Source of the DNA: Stutzerimonas stutzeri | GTDB lineage: Bacteria; Pseudomonadota; Gammaproteobacteria; Pseudomonadales; Pseudomonadaceae | DNA: 64,000 bases | NCBI RefSeq assembly: GCF_038561965.1 | Contig: NZ_CP139348.1 | Coordinates: 3,224,001 to 3,288,000, forward strand | Direction: 5' to 3' | Part shown: piece after piece, positions 21,297 through 31,022 of the stretch | Layout: every line of letters begins with the position of its first letter | Position numbering within the stretch: position 1 is the first letter of the stretch | Made by a program: the position numbers and the translations under genes | Notes under the pieces: model-generated | What the model saw: only the letters and a program-made list of their open reading frames with translations | The model's database searches: none | Told to the model about the DNA's origin: nothing

Positions 21297-21935
21297 CTAG
21301 ACCAACAGAACGCTGGTCGGAACCTCGATTTCTATAAGCGCCTGCTCAAGCATCGCCCGGACGGGCCCGAAGGAGCGACGATGGATCGGCGTAGGCCCGA
21401 GCCGACGAAGCGCTTCCAGATGACTGGGAGTTGGATAGCCCTTGTGCCCAGCCAGGCCGTAACCCGGATAGCAGAGATCGAGAGCCTGCATTTCACGGTC
21501 GCGACTGACTTTGGCCAGAATCGACGCGGCGGCGATTGCCGGCACCTGGCCGTCGCCCTGAATCACCGGCGCGCTGGGCACGCTCAGCTGTGGACAGCGA
21601 TTACCATCGATCAACGCCAGCCGCGGGGTGACACTCAGTCCCTCTACTGCGCGCTGCATGGCAAGCATCGTGGCGTGAAGAATGTTCAGCTGATCGATCT
21701 CATCAACCTCGGCCCGAGCAATGCACCAGGCTACTGCCTTCTCGCATATCTCGTCGAACAGTGCCTCTCGACGGGCCTCGCTGAGCTTCTTTGAGTCGTT
21801 CAGCCCCTTGATCGGACGCGCCGGATCCAGGATCACAGCGGCCGTTACCACCGGACCACACAGCGGCCCGCGCCCTACCTCATCGACGCCGGCAACCAGC
21901 TCTTCGACCAGATTGAAATCGAGTCCGATCTGCAT
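21297..21935 (-). CDS. rnhB: Ribonuclease HII
   Basis: Removes ribonucleotides from RNA-DNA hybrids and single misincorporated rNMPs. It has 212 residues. The acidic active site begins with D18 and E19 in GVDEVGRGPLCGPVV, with a further aspartate in LALIDGNR. Its ATG shares one base with the lpxB stop (TGATG), so it is coupled to lpxB. Confidence 0.96.
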   Translation of the reverse strand: MQIGLDFNLVEELVAGVDEVGRGPLCGPVVTAAVILDPARPIKGLNDSKKLSEARREALFDEICEKAVAWCIARAEVDEIDQLNILHATMLAMQRAVEGLSVTPRLALIDGNRCPQLSVPSAPVIQGDGQVPAIAAASILAKVSRDREMQALDLCYPGYGLAGHKGYPTPSHLEALRRLGPTPIHRRSFGPVRAMLEQALIEIEVPTSVLLV

Positions 21936-23068
21936 CAGCGCGCCCCAACCAGACGGAGCACCGCGTCGGCAGCCTGACTCGAAGCATCGCAGCGTAGCGT
22001 GCGGTGGATGCTGTCGAACCCTTCGGTCTGCACGTCACCATCGTCCAGTAATGGCGACAGCGCCTGAGCTAGCGCCTCCGGCGTCGCGGCATCTTGCAGC
22101 AGCTCTGGGACCAGCAGGCGTTGAGCGAGCAGGTTGGGAAGCGCGACATAGGGGCTCTTCACCAGCCGACGGAGGATGCGGTAGGTCATCGGCGCCACGC
22201 TGTAAGCCACCACCATCGGCCGCTTGAACAGTAGAGCTTCGAGCGTTGCGGTGCCGGAAGCGATCAGCACAGCGTTACAGGCGGCCAATGCCTCATGGGA
22301 ACGACCATCGAGCAGGGCCAGCGGCAGATCACGCGTGGCCAGCATCTCTTCGAGCTGCAGCCGCCGCTCGGGACTGGCACATGGCATGACGAAACGAATC
22401 CCGGGGCGCATGGCACGCAAACGCTCGGCCGCGGAAAGAAACAGATCGCCCAGCCGGGCCACCTCGCCGCCTCGGCTACCTGGCATCAGAGCAACGACCA
22501 GTCCATCCGTTGGCAGCCCCAGCGTTTGTCTTGCAGCCACACGATCGGCACAAAGCGGAACGGCGTCAGCGAGCGGGTGGCCGACAAAACGCACCGGCAC
22601 CTGGTGCTGGTCGTAGAATTTGGCTTCGAACGGAAATAGCGTGAGCATCAGATCGCAGGCTTCACGAATCTTAAGTACCCGCTTCTGCCGCCAGGCCCAG
22701 ACCGATGGACTGACGTAGTGCACGGTCTTGATCCCAGCGCGGCGCAGCTTGAGTTCCAGGCCGAGATTGAAATCGGGCGCATCGATTCCGATAAACACAT
22801 CCGGACGAAGCGCGGTCAACGTCTTGACCAGGCGTTTACGTCGCGCGAGCAGCTCCGGCAAGCGACCGAGCACCTCGACCAGCCCCATCACGGCCAGACG
22901 CTCGAGCGGAAAATAAGACTGCAACCCTTCGGCCTGCATCAGCGGACCGCCGACCCCGACAAACTCGACATCTGCGTGCTGGGCCTTCAGCGCCTGCATC
23001 AGCCCCGCGCCAAGGATGTCGCCCGAGGATTCGCCTGCGACCAGAGCAACCCTGAGCGGCCGTTTCAT
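21935..23068 (-). CDS. lpxB: Lipid-A-disaccharide synthase
   Basis: Glycosyltransferase joining UDP-diacylglucosamine and lipid X to form the lipid A disaccharide, at the inner face of the inner membrane. It has 377 residues beginning MKRPLRVALVAGESSGDILGAGL. The ATG lies one base after the lpxA stop (TGAAATG), so the longer ORF start at 23143, inside lpxA, is rejected. Part of the lpxD-fabZ-lpxA-lpxB-rnhB run. Confidence 0.96.
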   Translation of the reverse strand: MKRPLRVALVAGESSGDILGAGLMQALKAQHADVEFVGVGGPLMQAEGLQSYFPLERLAVMGLVEVLGRLPELLARRKRLVKTLTALRPDVFIGIDAPDFNLGLELKLRRAGIKTVHYVSPSVWAWRQKRVLKIREACDLMLTLFPFEAKFYDQHQVPVRFVGHPLADAVPLCADRVAARQTLGLPTDGLVVALMPGSRGGEVARLGDLFLSAAERLRAMRPGIRFVMPCASPERRLQLEEMLATRDLPLALLDGRSHEALAACNAVLIASGTATLEALLFKRPMVVAYSVAPMTYRILRRLVKSPYVALPNLLAQRLLVPELLQDAATPEALAQALSPLLDDGDVQTEGFDSIHRTLRCDASSQAADAVLRLVGAR

Positions 23069-23069
23069 T

Positions 23070-23846
23070 TCAGCGGGTGATGCCACGGGTAGATGCCTGG
23101 ATGGAATCACGGAATATCGCGACTTCCGGGAACGCTGCCGCACTATCGGCTAGCTCCGTGAGCGCGGCTTCCACCGTTAGCCCCTTGCGATAAACGATTT
23201 TGTAGGCGTTGCGCAGCGCATGTACGGCCTCGGCACTGAGGCCACGCCGGCGCATACCTTCGAAGTTCATGCTGCGGGCTTCGGCAGGATTGCCAAAAAC
23301 GGTCACGAACGCCGGCACATCCTTACCAATCGCGGTGCCCATGCCAGAGAAGCTATGCGCGCCTATATGGCAGAACTGATGCACCAGGGTGTAACCGGAC
23401 AGGATGGCCCAGTCCCCCACATGTACATGACCGGCCAACGCAGTGTTGTTGACCAGGATGCAATGATTGGCGATCACGCTGTCGTGGCCAATGTGCGCAT
23501 AGGCCATGATCAGGTTGTGATCGCCGATAGTGGTTTCGGATCGATCCTGAACGGTGCCGCGATGGATCGTCACACCCTCGCGAATCACGTTGTGATCGCC
23601 GATCACCAGGCGTGTCGGCTCGCCCTTGTATTTCAGATCCGGCGTGTCTTCGCCAACCGAGGAGAACTGGTAGATACGATTGTGGCGTCCGATGCGAGTC
23701 GGTCCTTTTATGACCACGTGCGACGCGATCACCGTACCCGCGCCAATCTCGACATCCGCCCCAATGATCGACCAGGGCCCGACCTGGACGTCAGCCGCCA
23801 GCTGGGCCGCAGGGTCGATAATGGCGCGAGGGTCGATCAAACTCAT
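23070..23846 (-). CDS. lpxA: UDP-N-acetylglucosamine acyltransferase
   Basis: First step of lipid A synthesis, transferring a 3-hydroxyacyl chain from ACP to UDP-GlcNAc. The 258-residue protein is a left-handed beta helix of hexapeptide repeats. The catalytic histidine is H121 in AHIGHDSVI. The ATG overlaps the fabZ stop by four bases, coupling fatty acid and lipid A supply. Confidence 0.97.
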   Translation of the reverse strand: MSLIDPRAIIDPAAQLAADVQVGPWSIIGADVEIGAGTVIASHVVIKGPTRIGRHNRIYQFSSVGEDTPDLKYKGEPTRLVIGDHNVIREGVTIHRGTVQDRSETTIGDHNLIMAYAHIGHDSVIANHCILVNNTALAGHVHVGDWAILSGYTLVHQFCHIGAHSFSGMGTAIGKDVPAFVTVFGNPAEARSMNFEGMRRRGLSAEAVHALRNAYKIVYRKGLTVEAALTELADSAAAFPEVAIFRDSIQASTRGITR

Positions 23847-24283
23847 ATCTTCTGTTCCGCGCAGATGATTTCGGCCGAGCAGACCGCTTTGCCCTCAACG
23901 GTTGCGCGGCAATCAAACTTCCAGATGCCGCGCTTGGCGCTGATGAACGACGCCTCAAGGATCAACTGATCGCCCGGAACGACCGGCTGACGAAAGCGCA
24001 GCTTGTCAGAACCAACGAAATAGTAAAGCGTGCCATCGGCTGGCTTGACACCCATCATCTTGAAACCGAGCAGGCCTGCAGCCTGTGCCATGGCCTCGAT
24101 GATCAACACGCCCGGCATGATCGGATGCTGTGGGAAGTGCCCGTTGAAGAACGGCTCGTTGATGGTTACGTTTTTGTAGGCACGAACGCGCTTGGCCTCG
24201 ACATCCAGTTCCGTTACGCGGTCCACCAGCAGGAACGGGTAACGGTGAGGCAAGTATTCGCGAATCTCGTTGATATCCATCAT
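23843..24283 (-). CDS. fabZ: 3-hydroxyacyl-[acyl-carrier-protein] dehydratase FabZ
   Basis: Hot-dog-fold dehydratase of the fatty acid elongation cycle. It competes with LpxA for 3-hydroxyacyl-ACP. It has 146 residues from the MMDINEIREYLPHRYPFL start; the active-site pair H49 and E63 is intact. The ORF extends to 24343 but the added residues do not belong to the family. A TATACT box on the minus strand (24306-24311) could be a local -10. Confidence 0.96.
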   Translation of the reverse strand: MMDINEIREYLPHRYPFLLVDRVTELDVEAKRVRAYKNVTINEPFFNGHFPQHPIMPGVLIIEAMAQAAGLLGFKMMGVKPADGTLYYFVGSDKLRFRQPVVPGDQLILEASFISAKRGIWKFDCRATVEGKAVCSAEIICAEQKI

Positions 24284-24386
24284 GTCAGGAAAGAGCCTGT
24301 AAAAAAGTATAGGGCAGCCTGCGCTGAAAGCTCGCGCGAGCACTGACAGGCAGTAACCCCGAAAAAAAACGGATCAGACTAGAAGC

Positions 24387-25445
24387 TCAGGCATCAGAAG
24401 CCGGATTCTGAGCCTGAGTCACGGCGGCCAGGCTTTTCTCCAACTGTTGAAGCCGGCGGGCCATATCGTCCAACTGACGAATCCGCGCCGCGCTTTTTCT
24501 CCAATCGGCAGCATTTTGCATCGCCGTGCCAGAGGAATAGCTACCGGGCTCAGTAATGGAACGGGTGACCATGGTCATTCCCGTCACGAACACGTTATCG
24601 CAGACGTCGATGTGCCCAACCATGCCAACACCACCGGCAATCATGCAGTTGCGCCCGATCTTGGTACTGCCGGATATGCCGGCGCAGCCAGCCATCGCGG
24701 TGTTGTCTCCAATCTGCACGTTGTGCGCGATCATGATCTGGTTGTCCAGTTTCACGCCGTTACCGATCAGCGTGTCGGAAAGGGCACCGCGGTCAATGGT
24801 GGTATTGGAGCCGATTTCGACGTCATCGCCGATACGCACGCCACCAATCTGCGCGATCTTCTGCCAAGCACCTTGTTCTTTGGCAAAACCGAACCCCTCG
24901 CCGCCAATCACGGCACCCGACTGGATCACCACGCGCTTGCCGATCAGAACATCGTGATAGAGCGTGACGCGCGGAGCCAGTCGGCCGCCTTCGCCGATGC
25001 GGCTGCGCGCACCAACGAATGACTGCGCACCAACCACTACGTCCGACTCGATGCATGCGCCCGATTCGATCACCGCATAAGCCCCGATACTGGCCGATGG
25101 ATGAACGCTCGCATCGGCCGCCACCAACGCGGTGGGGTGGATGCCACTAGTCGTTTGCGGACGAGTTTCGAACAGATGCGAGGCTCGCGCGTAGGCGAGA
25201 TAAGGGTCACTGACGACAATGGCGAAACCGGCATACGCCTCGGCATCGGCGGCTGACAGCAATACCGCCGCAGCCTGAGTGGCATCCAGATACTTGCGGT
25301 ACTGGGCATTAGCCAGGAAGCTCAACTGCGATGGACCCGCTTCCTGCAAGGTTGCGAGCCCATTGATGGCCAAGGCAGCATCGCCGCGCAGGCTGCCACC
25401 CAGCTCCTCGGCCAGTTGGCCGAGCGTAAAGACTGCGCCGGACAT
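24387..25445 (-). CDS. lpxD: UDP-3-O-(3-hydroxyacyl)glucosamine N-acyltransferase
   Basis: Third step of lipid A synthesis, adding the second hydroxyacyl chain. It has 352 residues: an N-terminal uridine-binding domain (about 1-100), a hexapeptide-repeat beta helix (about 105-320) with catalytic H241 in MIAHNVQIGDN, and a short C-terminal helix. It starts one base after the skp stop, so skp and lpxD are coupled. Confidence 0.97.
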   Translation of the reverse strand: MSGAVFTLGQLAEELGGSLRGDAALAINGLATLQEAGPSQLSFLANAQYRKYLDATQAAAVLLSAADAEAYAGFAIVVSDPYLAYARASHLFETRPQTTSGIHPTALVAADASVHPSASIGAYAVIESGACIESDVVVGAQSFVGARSRIGEGGRLAPRVTLYHDVLIGKRVVIQSGAVIGGEGFGFAKEQGAWQKIAQIGGVRIGDDVEIGSNTTIDRGALSDTLIGNGVKLDNQIMIAHNVQIGDNTAMAGCAGISGSTKIGRNCMIAGGVGMVGHIDVCDNVFVTGMTMVTRSITEPGSYSSGTAMQNAADWRKSAARIRQLDDMARRLQQLEKSLAAVTQAQNPASDA

Positions 25446-25446
25446 A

Positions 25447-25950
25447 TCAGCGCATCTGATTCATGCGCTCGATGACCTGGCGGGTGATGTCGAACTGAGG
25501 TTTGACATCCACCACGGCACCGCGCTCGAACACCAGATCGTAGTTGCCTTTCTTGATGACTTCTTCGACCGCCTGGTCCAGCTTCGGCTTGAGCTGCTTG
25601 AGCATGTCGCGATCAGCCACGGCCTTGGATTCGTTCAGCTCCTTGGACTGGAACTGGAAGTCGCGCGCCTTCTGCTTGAACTCAAGTTCCAGACGCTCAC
25701 GCTCAGCCTGCTGCATCTTGTCTCCGTCCTTCATCAGACGGTCCTGAATGCGCTTGGCATCGCTTTCCAACGTCTTCAGCTTGGTCAGCTGAGGACCGAA
25801 TTTCTTCTCCGCATCGACCGAGTAACGCTTGGCGGCATCGGACTCGAGCAGCGCCATCTGATAATTCATGACGGCGATTTTCATTTCGGCAAATGCCGGG
25901 GTCGCTACCAGCGCGGCAACGACGAGAAACAGTTGAGTCAACTTACGCAC
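25447..25950 (-). CDS. skp: Periplasmic chaperone Skp/OmpH
   Basis: A trimeric periplasmic holdase that carries unfolded outer-membrane proteins to the Bam complex. It has 167 residues. The signal peptide has a likely cleavage after AFA21. The mature part is long charged helices (the tentacles). I chose the GTG giving VRKLTQLF because the signal peptide then has a normal length; AGGAG lies 12 bases upstream, so other nearby GTG starts remain possible. It sits between bamA and lpxD, as in most proteobacteria. Confidence 0.93.
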   Translation of the reverse strand: MRKLTQLFLVVAALVATPAFAEMKIAVMNYQMALLESDAAKRYSVDAEKKFGPQLTKLKTLESDAKRIQDRLMKDGDKMQQAERERLELEFKQKARDFQFQSKELNESKAVADRDMLKQLKPKLDQAVEEVIKKGNYDLVFERGAVVDVKPQFDITRQVIERMNQMR

Positions 25951-25998
25951 GGTAAACACCACTCCTGAAAGAAAACACTGCCGCATCACGCCGCAATG

Positions 25999-28350
25999 TT
26001 AGAACGTTTGTCCCAGCGAGAACTGGAATACCTGGGTATCGGCGTCGTCGGGCTTAACGACCGGCATAGCCAAACTAAAGCTAAGCGGGCCCATTGCGGT
26101 AATCCAGGTCAAACCGACGCCGACTGAGCTGGCCATGTCACCAAAGTCGATATCGCTACAATTGGCTGAGCCCGACGGACAGTTGGTATCGAACACGTTA
26201 CCGACGTCCCAGAATACCGAAGTTCGCAACGAGCGCTGATCCTTGACGAATGGCATCGGGAACAGCACTTCCAGCCCGCCCTGCACAAGCACGTTGCCGC
26301 CGAAGGGCAACGGATCCTGATCCGGATCGGCAATGGTTCCTGGACGTGTACCGTCGCTCGGGGTACTGCGCGGACCTAAGCTGCTATCTTCAAAGCCCCG
26401 CACCGAATTGAAGCCACCCGCGTAATAGTTTTCATAGAACGGCAGCCTCGACGTCGAACCGTAGGCATCGCCGTAACCAAGGCGCGTGTGCATACGCAGC
26501 GTGTAGTCCTTGCTCATCGGCACGAACAATTGCCCGTTGTAGTCGAGCTTGTAGAACGACAGGTCGCTACCCGGGATGGTGGTCTCGAAAACCAGGCTCT
26601 GGGAATGACCACGTGTCGCCAGCACACCACGGTTAAGCGTAGATTCTGACCAGCCTACCGATGCCTTGAAGTTGAGGAAGCTGTCGCCCTCCTCCTCCAT
26701 GAAGTCGAATATCTCGTCCACGGTATAGCGGCCGGTATCCAGATCGTCCTGTTGCACGGTCAGGCCGAAGGACAGGCGCGAAGTTTCGCTGATCGGATAG
26801 CCAATGTTGATACCACCACCCAGACTGTCCACCGAGTAGCTGGAGACGTCGTAGTCCAACTGGTCGTAATCTGTTGTGCGATAGAAAGCATTGTAGCCAA
26901 GGCTGACGCCATCTTCGGTCCAGTAGGGGTCCACGAAACCGAAGTTGTAGCGCGACTGGTATTCGCTACGGGTCAAACCCAGTGACACGCGGTTACCGGT
27001 ACCGAGGAAGTTGTTCTGGCTGATGGAGCCGCCAAGGATCAGACCGGCGTTCTGAGCAAAACCGATACTGGCCATGATTGAACCGGAAGGCTGCTCCTCG
27101 ACGCTGTAGTTGACGTCGATCTGGTCATCCGTGCCCGGGACCTGGGGCGTTTCGACGTTAACTTCCTTGAAGAAGCCGAGACGCTCAAGACGAGTCTTGG
27201 ACTGATCGATCAAGTACGTCGAAGCCCAGCCACCTTCCATCTGGCGCATCTCGCGACGCAGCACTTCGTCTTCGGTCTTGGTATTGCCGCGGAAATTGAT
27301 GCGGTTGACGTAAGCACGCTTGCCAGGATCGACGACGAAGGTGATGGAAACCGTGTTGTCTTCGTCATGGGCTTCCGGAACGCCGTTGACGTTGGCGAAG
27401 GTATAGCCCTCATTGCCCAGCCGACGAGTAATCAGCTCGGAAGTCGAAGTCATTACTTTGCGAGAGAAGATCTGTCCTTCCTTGGCCAGTAACAGCGCCT
27501 CGATCTCTTCTTGCGGAACCTTGAGGTCACCGCTGAGCTTGACGTCGCGAACCGTATAACGTTCACCCTCGTCAATGTTCACCGTGACATAGACATGCTT
27601 CTTGTCAGGCGTGATGGACACCTGAGTCGAGGTGATATCCATATTGATGTAGCCGCGATCCAGGTAGTAGGAACGCAGACGCTCCAGGTCACCGGACAGT
27701 TTTTCACGGGCGTACTTGTCATCGTTGCGGAAGAAGGAAAGCCAGTTGGTCGTCTTCAGCTCGAACAGATCGACCAGATCGTCGTCAGCGAAGACAGAGT
27801 TGCCGACGATATTGACGTGCTTGATAGCTGCGACCGAGCCTTCGTTGATCTTGATTTTCAGGGCGACACGATTGCGCGGCTGTGAAACGACCTCAGTCTC
27901 AATGGTCGCCGAGTAGCGGCCTTGAGCAACGTACTGGCGCTGCAACTCGTTACGCACGCCTTCGAGCGTGGCTCGCTGGAAAATTTCCCCTTCGGCCAAG
28001 CCGGACTGCTGCAAACCTGACAGCAGATCTTCGGTCTTGATCGCCTTGTTGCCTTCGATTTCGATGCCGGAAATGGACGGACGCTCGACTACGCTGATGA
28101 CCAGCACATCGCCTTCACGACCGAGCTGGATATCCTGAAAGAACCCAGTTCGAAAAAGCGCACGAGTCGCATCGACGAGACGGGTATCGTCGGCCGGCTC
28201 ACCCACGTTCAAAGGTAATGCGCCGAATACGCTGCCGGCGGAAACCCGCTGCAGGCCGTTGACCCGGATATCGGAGATAGTGAAGGACTCAGCGTGAACT
28301 TCGGCAATCATCAATGCGGAGATAACCGCAGGTAGCAGCAGACGTTTCAT
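25999..28350 (-). CDS. bamA: Outer membrane protein assembly factor BamA
   Basis: Central subunit of the Bam complex that folds and inserts beta-barrel proteins into the outer membrane. It has 783 residues: signal peptide (about 1-20, ending EVHA), five POTRA repeats to roughly residue 420, then a 16-strand barrel. The lid motif VRGF is in FNSVRGFEDSS, and the C-terminus ends in the barrel signal with a final phenylalanine (SLGQTF). It lies between rseP and skp. Confidence 0.98.
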   Translation of the reverse strand: MKRLLLPAVISALMIAEVHAESFTISDIRVNGLQRVSAGSVFGALPLNVGEPADDTRLVDATRALFRTGFFQDIQLGREGDVLVISVVERPSISGIEIEGNKAIKTEDLLSGLQQSGLAEGEIFQRATLEGVRNELQRQYVAQGRYSATIETEVVSQPRNRVALKIKINEGSVAAIKHVNIVGNSVFADDDLVDLFELKTTNWLSFFRNDDKYAREKLSGDLERLRSYYLDRGYINMDITSTQVSITPDKKHVYVTVNIDEGERYTVRDVKLSGDLKVPQEEIEALLLAKEGQIFSRKVMTSTSELITRRLGNEGYTFANVNGVPEAHDEDNTVSITFVVDPGKRAYVNRINFRGNTKTEDEVLRREMRQMEGGWASTYLIDQSKTRLERLGFFKEVNVETPQVPGTDDQIDVNYSVEEQPSGSIMASIGFAQNAGLILGGSISQNNFLGTGNRVSLGLTRSEYQSRYNFGFVDPYWTEDGVSLGYNAFYRTTDYDQLDYDVSSYSVDSLGGGINIGYPISETSRLSFGLTVQQDDLDTGRYTVDEIFDFMEEEGDSFLNFKASVGWSESTLNRGVLATRGHSQSLVFETTIPGSDLSFYKLDYNGQLFVPMSKDYTLRMHTRLGYGDAYGSTSRLPFYENYYAGGFNSVRGFEDSSLGPRSTPSDGTRPGTIADPDQDPLPFGGNVLVQGGLEVLFPMPFVKDQRSLRTSVFWDVGNVFDTNCPSGSANCSDIDFGDMASSVGVGLTWITAMGPLSFSLAMPVVKPDDADTQVFQFSLGQTF

Positions 28351-28419
28351 GAAGTCCTTTCTTGTTCAAACCTGATAAATGAACCGGCGATTCGGCACGG
28401 CGACACTACGGATTCGGCG

Positions 28420-29772
28420 TTACAAACGGCCAATATCATTGACCAGCGCAAGCAGCATCACCCCTACCACCAGGCTGATACCGATCTGTACTCCCCACCC
28501 CTGCACCCGCTCCGACAAAGGACGTCCGCGGACCCACTCGACGAGATAGAAGAGCAGGTGACCGCCATCGAGCACCGGGATAGGCAATAGATTGAGAACC
28601 CCCAGACTTATGCTCAGATAGGCGAGGAAATTGAGGAAATCCCCCAACCCCGACTGGGCAGAAGCGCCCGCCACTTTAGCAATGGTTATCGGGCCGCTCA
28701 AGTTTTTTACCGATAGCTCCCCGAAGAGCATTTTCTTCAACGAATCGAGAGTCAGCAGGCTCATGGTCCAGGTGCGCCTTGCACCTTCTACCACCGCCTC
28801 GAGAGGACCGAAGCGGACTTCGCGCAGCATCTCAGCCGGCCATTCACCGCCCTCGACTCCAGCGCCAAGGTAACCGCGCCGTGCATCCCCTTCGCCGCGA
28901 ACGGCCAACGTCAGCGGCACATCCAGACGCTGCCCCTCGCGCTCCACCTGCAGTGACACCGATTCGCCGGGGAGCACCTTTACCGCATCGATGACCTGCT
29001 GCCAATCCGCCAGCGGCTGCTGATTCAGCCCCAGCAAAAGATCACCAAGACGAATGCCTGCCGCCTGTGCTGGACCTTCAGGATCCAACTGAGCGATTAC
29101 CGGCGATATTTGCGGGCGCCAAGGCCTGATACCAAGCGAAGTGATCGGGTCCGGCTCTTCCACCCCTTTCAGCCAGTTCTGCAGCGAAACCTGCAGATGC
29201 CGATCGGCAGTGCTACCCATGTCGCGCACGGTCAGATTTAGCTGACCGCTTTCACCCAAGCGACGAACCAACTGCAGATTGACCTCGCCCCAGCCGCTGA
29301 CCGGCTTGCCGTTGACGGCGACGATCTCCTGATCGACGGCCAAACCTGCCTGCGCCGCAAGGCTGCCGGGCTCGACAGCGCCGACCACCGGCCGCACCTG
29401 CTCGCTGCCAAGCATTGCCAGCAACCAGAAGAACACCATGGCGAGGAGGAAGTTGGCCAGCGGCCCGGCAGATACGATGGCGAAGCGTTGACGGACGGTT
29501 TTGCGATTGAACGCACTATCGAGCATTGCCGGGGGTACGTCACCTTCGCGCTCATCGAGCATCTTGACGTAGCCACCTAAGGGTACCGCCGCGATGACGA
29601 ACTCAGTGCCCTGTCGATCATGCCAGCGCACCAGTGGCGTGCCGAAGCCTACGGAGAATCGCAGCACCTTAACGCCGCAGCGCCGCGCGACCCAAAAATG
29701 ACCGAACTCATGGAAGGTCACCAGCACCCCGAGCGCAACGAGGGTGCCAATGATCATGTATAGCGCGCCCAT
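28420..29772 (-). CDS. rseP: RIP metalloprotease RseP
   Basis: Site-2 intramembrane zinc protease that cleaves the anti-sigma factor of the envelope stress pathway (RseA/MucA). It has 450 residues. The zinc motif HEFGH is at 21-25. Two tandem periplasmic PDZ domains span about 125-290, and the second active-site motif LPIPVLDGGH with D402 is in a C-terminal membrane segment. GGAGG lies 5 bases before the ATG. It sits in the conserved dxr-rseP-bamA order. Confidence 0.97.
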   Translation of the reverse strand: MGALYMIIGTLVALGVLVTFHEFGHFWVARRCGVKVLRFSVGFGTPLVRWHDRQGTEFVIAAVPLGGYVKMLDEREGDVPPAMLDSAFNRKTVRQRFAIVSAGPLANFLLAMVFFWLLAMLGSEQVRPVVGAVEPGSLAAQAGLAVDQEIVAVNGKPVSGWGEVNLQLVRRLGESGQLNLTVRDMGSTADRHLQVSLQNWLKGVEEPDPITSLGIRPWRPQISPVIAQLDPEGPAQAAGIRLGDLLLGLNQQPLADWQQVIDAVKVLPGESVSLQVEREGQRLDVPLTLAVRGEGDARRGYLGAGVEGGEWPAEMLREVRFGPLEAVVEGARRTWTMSLLTLDSLKKMLFGELSVKNLSGPITIAKVAGASAQSGLGDFLNFLAYLSISLGVLNLLPIPVLDGGHLLFYLVEWVRGRPLSERVQGWGVQIGISLVVGVMLLALVNDIGRL

Positions 29773-29831
29773 ACTTTCCTCCGGGACTGGGTCTGTTGAC
29801 GTTTCGCTGCAAGCCTTGAGGCCGGCAGACC

Positions 29832-31022
29832 CTATCGCCCGTGGCGGCTCAACCAGGTTTCGGCACCTTTCCGCGCCTGCCTGTCTGCCGTTAACACATC
29901 CTCGAGACAGGCGGTCGGAACCGCTGTCTCGCGATTCAATACGTCGTCGATGATACTCGCGATCTCAGTGAAGCGGATGCGCCGATTGAGAAAGGCATCG
30001 ACCGCCACTTCATTCGCCGCATTGAGCATCGCTGGCGCTGTACCGCCAGCTTCTGCAGCCAGCCGGGCTAATTGCAGACAAGGGAAACGCAGATCATCCG
30101 GCGCCTGAAAGTCCAGCCGCCCGACTTGCAGCAGGTCGAGCGCTGAAACACCGGAATCGATCCGCTCCGGCCAGGCCAACGCGTGAGCGATAGGCGTACG
30201 CATGTCCGGATTACCGAGCTGCGCGAGGACCGAACCGTCCACGTAATCCACCATGGAGTGGATGACGCTTTGAGGATGAATCACCACTTCGACCTGCTGC
30301 GGTCGCGCATCGAACAACCAGCAGGCCTCGATCAGCTCTAAGCCCTTGTTCATCATGCTTGCCGAGTCCACCGATATCTTGCGCCCCATCGACCAGTTGG
30401 GATGCGCACAAGCCTGCTCGGGCGTCACGTCCGCCAGGAGCTGCGGCGCCATATCGCGGAAGGGGCCACCGGATGCGGTCAGCAATATTCGCCGAACACC
30501 AACCGTGCCAAGACCCTGAGCGTAACCGGATGGTAAGCACTGGAAAATCGCGTTGTGTTCGCTATCAATCGGCAGCAATACCGCCTTGCTATCGCGCAGC
30601 GCCTGCATGAACAGGGCGCCAGACATCACCAGCGCCTCCTTGTTTGCCAGCAGAACACGCTTGCCCGCCTGCACAGCCGCAAGCGTCGGCTTCAATCCCG
30701 CAGCGCCGACGATGGCTGCCATGACCACATCGACCTCAGGATGCGCAGCCACCTCGCTCAGACCGCCCTCGCCACTCAGAACCCGTGTCGTGACGCCATC
30801 GGATTGCAGCTGCTCCTGCAACGTCGCGGCCTGCTTCTCATCGCCAACCACCGCATAGACAGGCCGATGCCTGACGCAGAGCGAGCGCAGCTCGGCTAGC
30901 CGGCTGAAGCCAGTCAACGCGAAAATACTGTAGCGATCAGGGTGACGCGCAACGACATCCAGCGTACTGAGCCCAATCGACCCAGTGGCGCCCAGCACGG
31001 TGATCTGCAAGGGTCGGGTCAC
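29832..31022 (-). CDS. dxr: 1-deoxy-D-xylulose 5-phosphate reductoisomerase
   Basis: Second and committed step of the MEP isoprenoid pathway, NADPH dependent. It has 396 residues starting from a GTG. The NADPH loop GATGSIG is at 11-17, and the metal ligands D153 and E155 are in PIDSEHNAIFQ. The GTG overlaps the cdsA stop as GTGA, which decides the start; the ORF extension to 31046 would run into cdsA and adds unrelated residues. Confidence 0.97.
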   Translation of the reverse strand: MTRPLQITVLGATGSIGLSTLDVVARHPDRYSIFALTGFSRLAELRSLCVRHRPVYAVVGDEKQAATLQEQLQSDGVTTRVLSGEGGLSEVAAHPEVDVVMAAIVGAAGLKPTLAAVQAGKRVLLANKEALVMSGALFMQALRDSKAVLLPIDSEHNAIFQCLPSGYAQGLGTVGVRRILLTASGGPFRDMAPQLLADVTPEQACAHPNWSMGRKISVDSASMMNKGLELIEACWLFDARPQQVEVVIHPQSVIHSMVDYVDGSVLAQLGNPDMRTPIAHALAWPERIDSGVSALDLLQVGRLDFQAPDDLRFPCLQLARLAAEAGGTAPAMLNAANEVAVDAFLNRRIRFTEIASIIDDVLNRETAVPTACLEDVLTADRQARKGAETWLSRHGR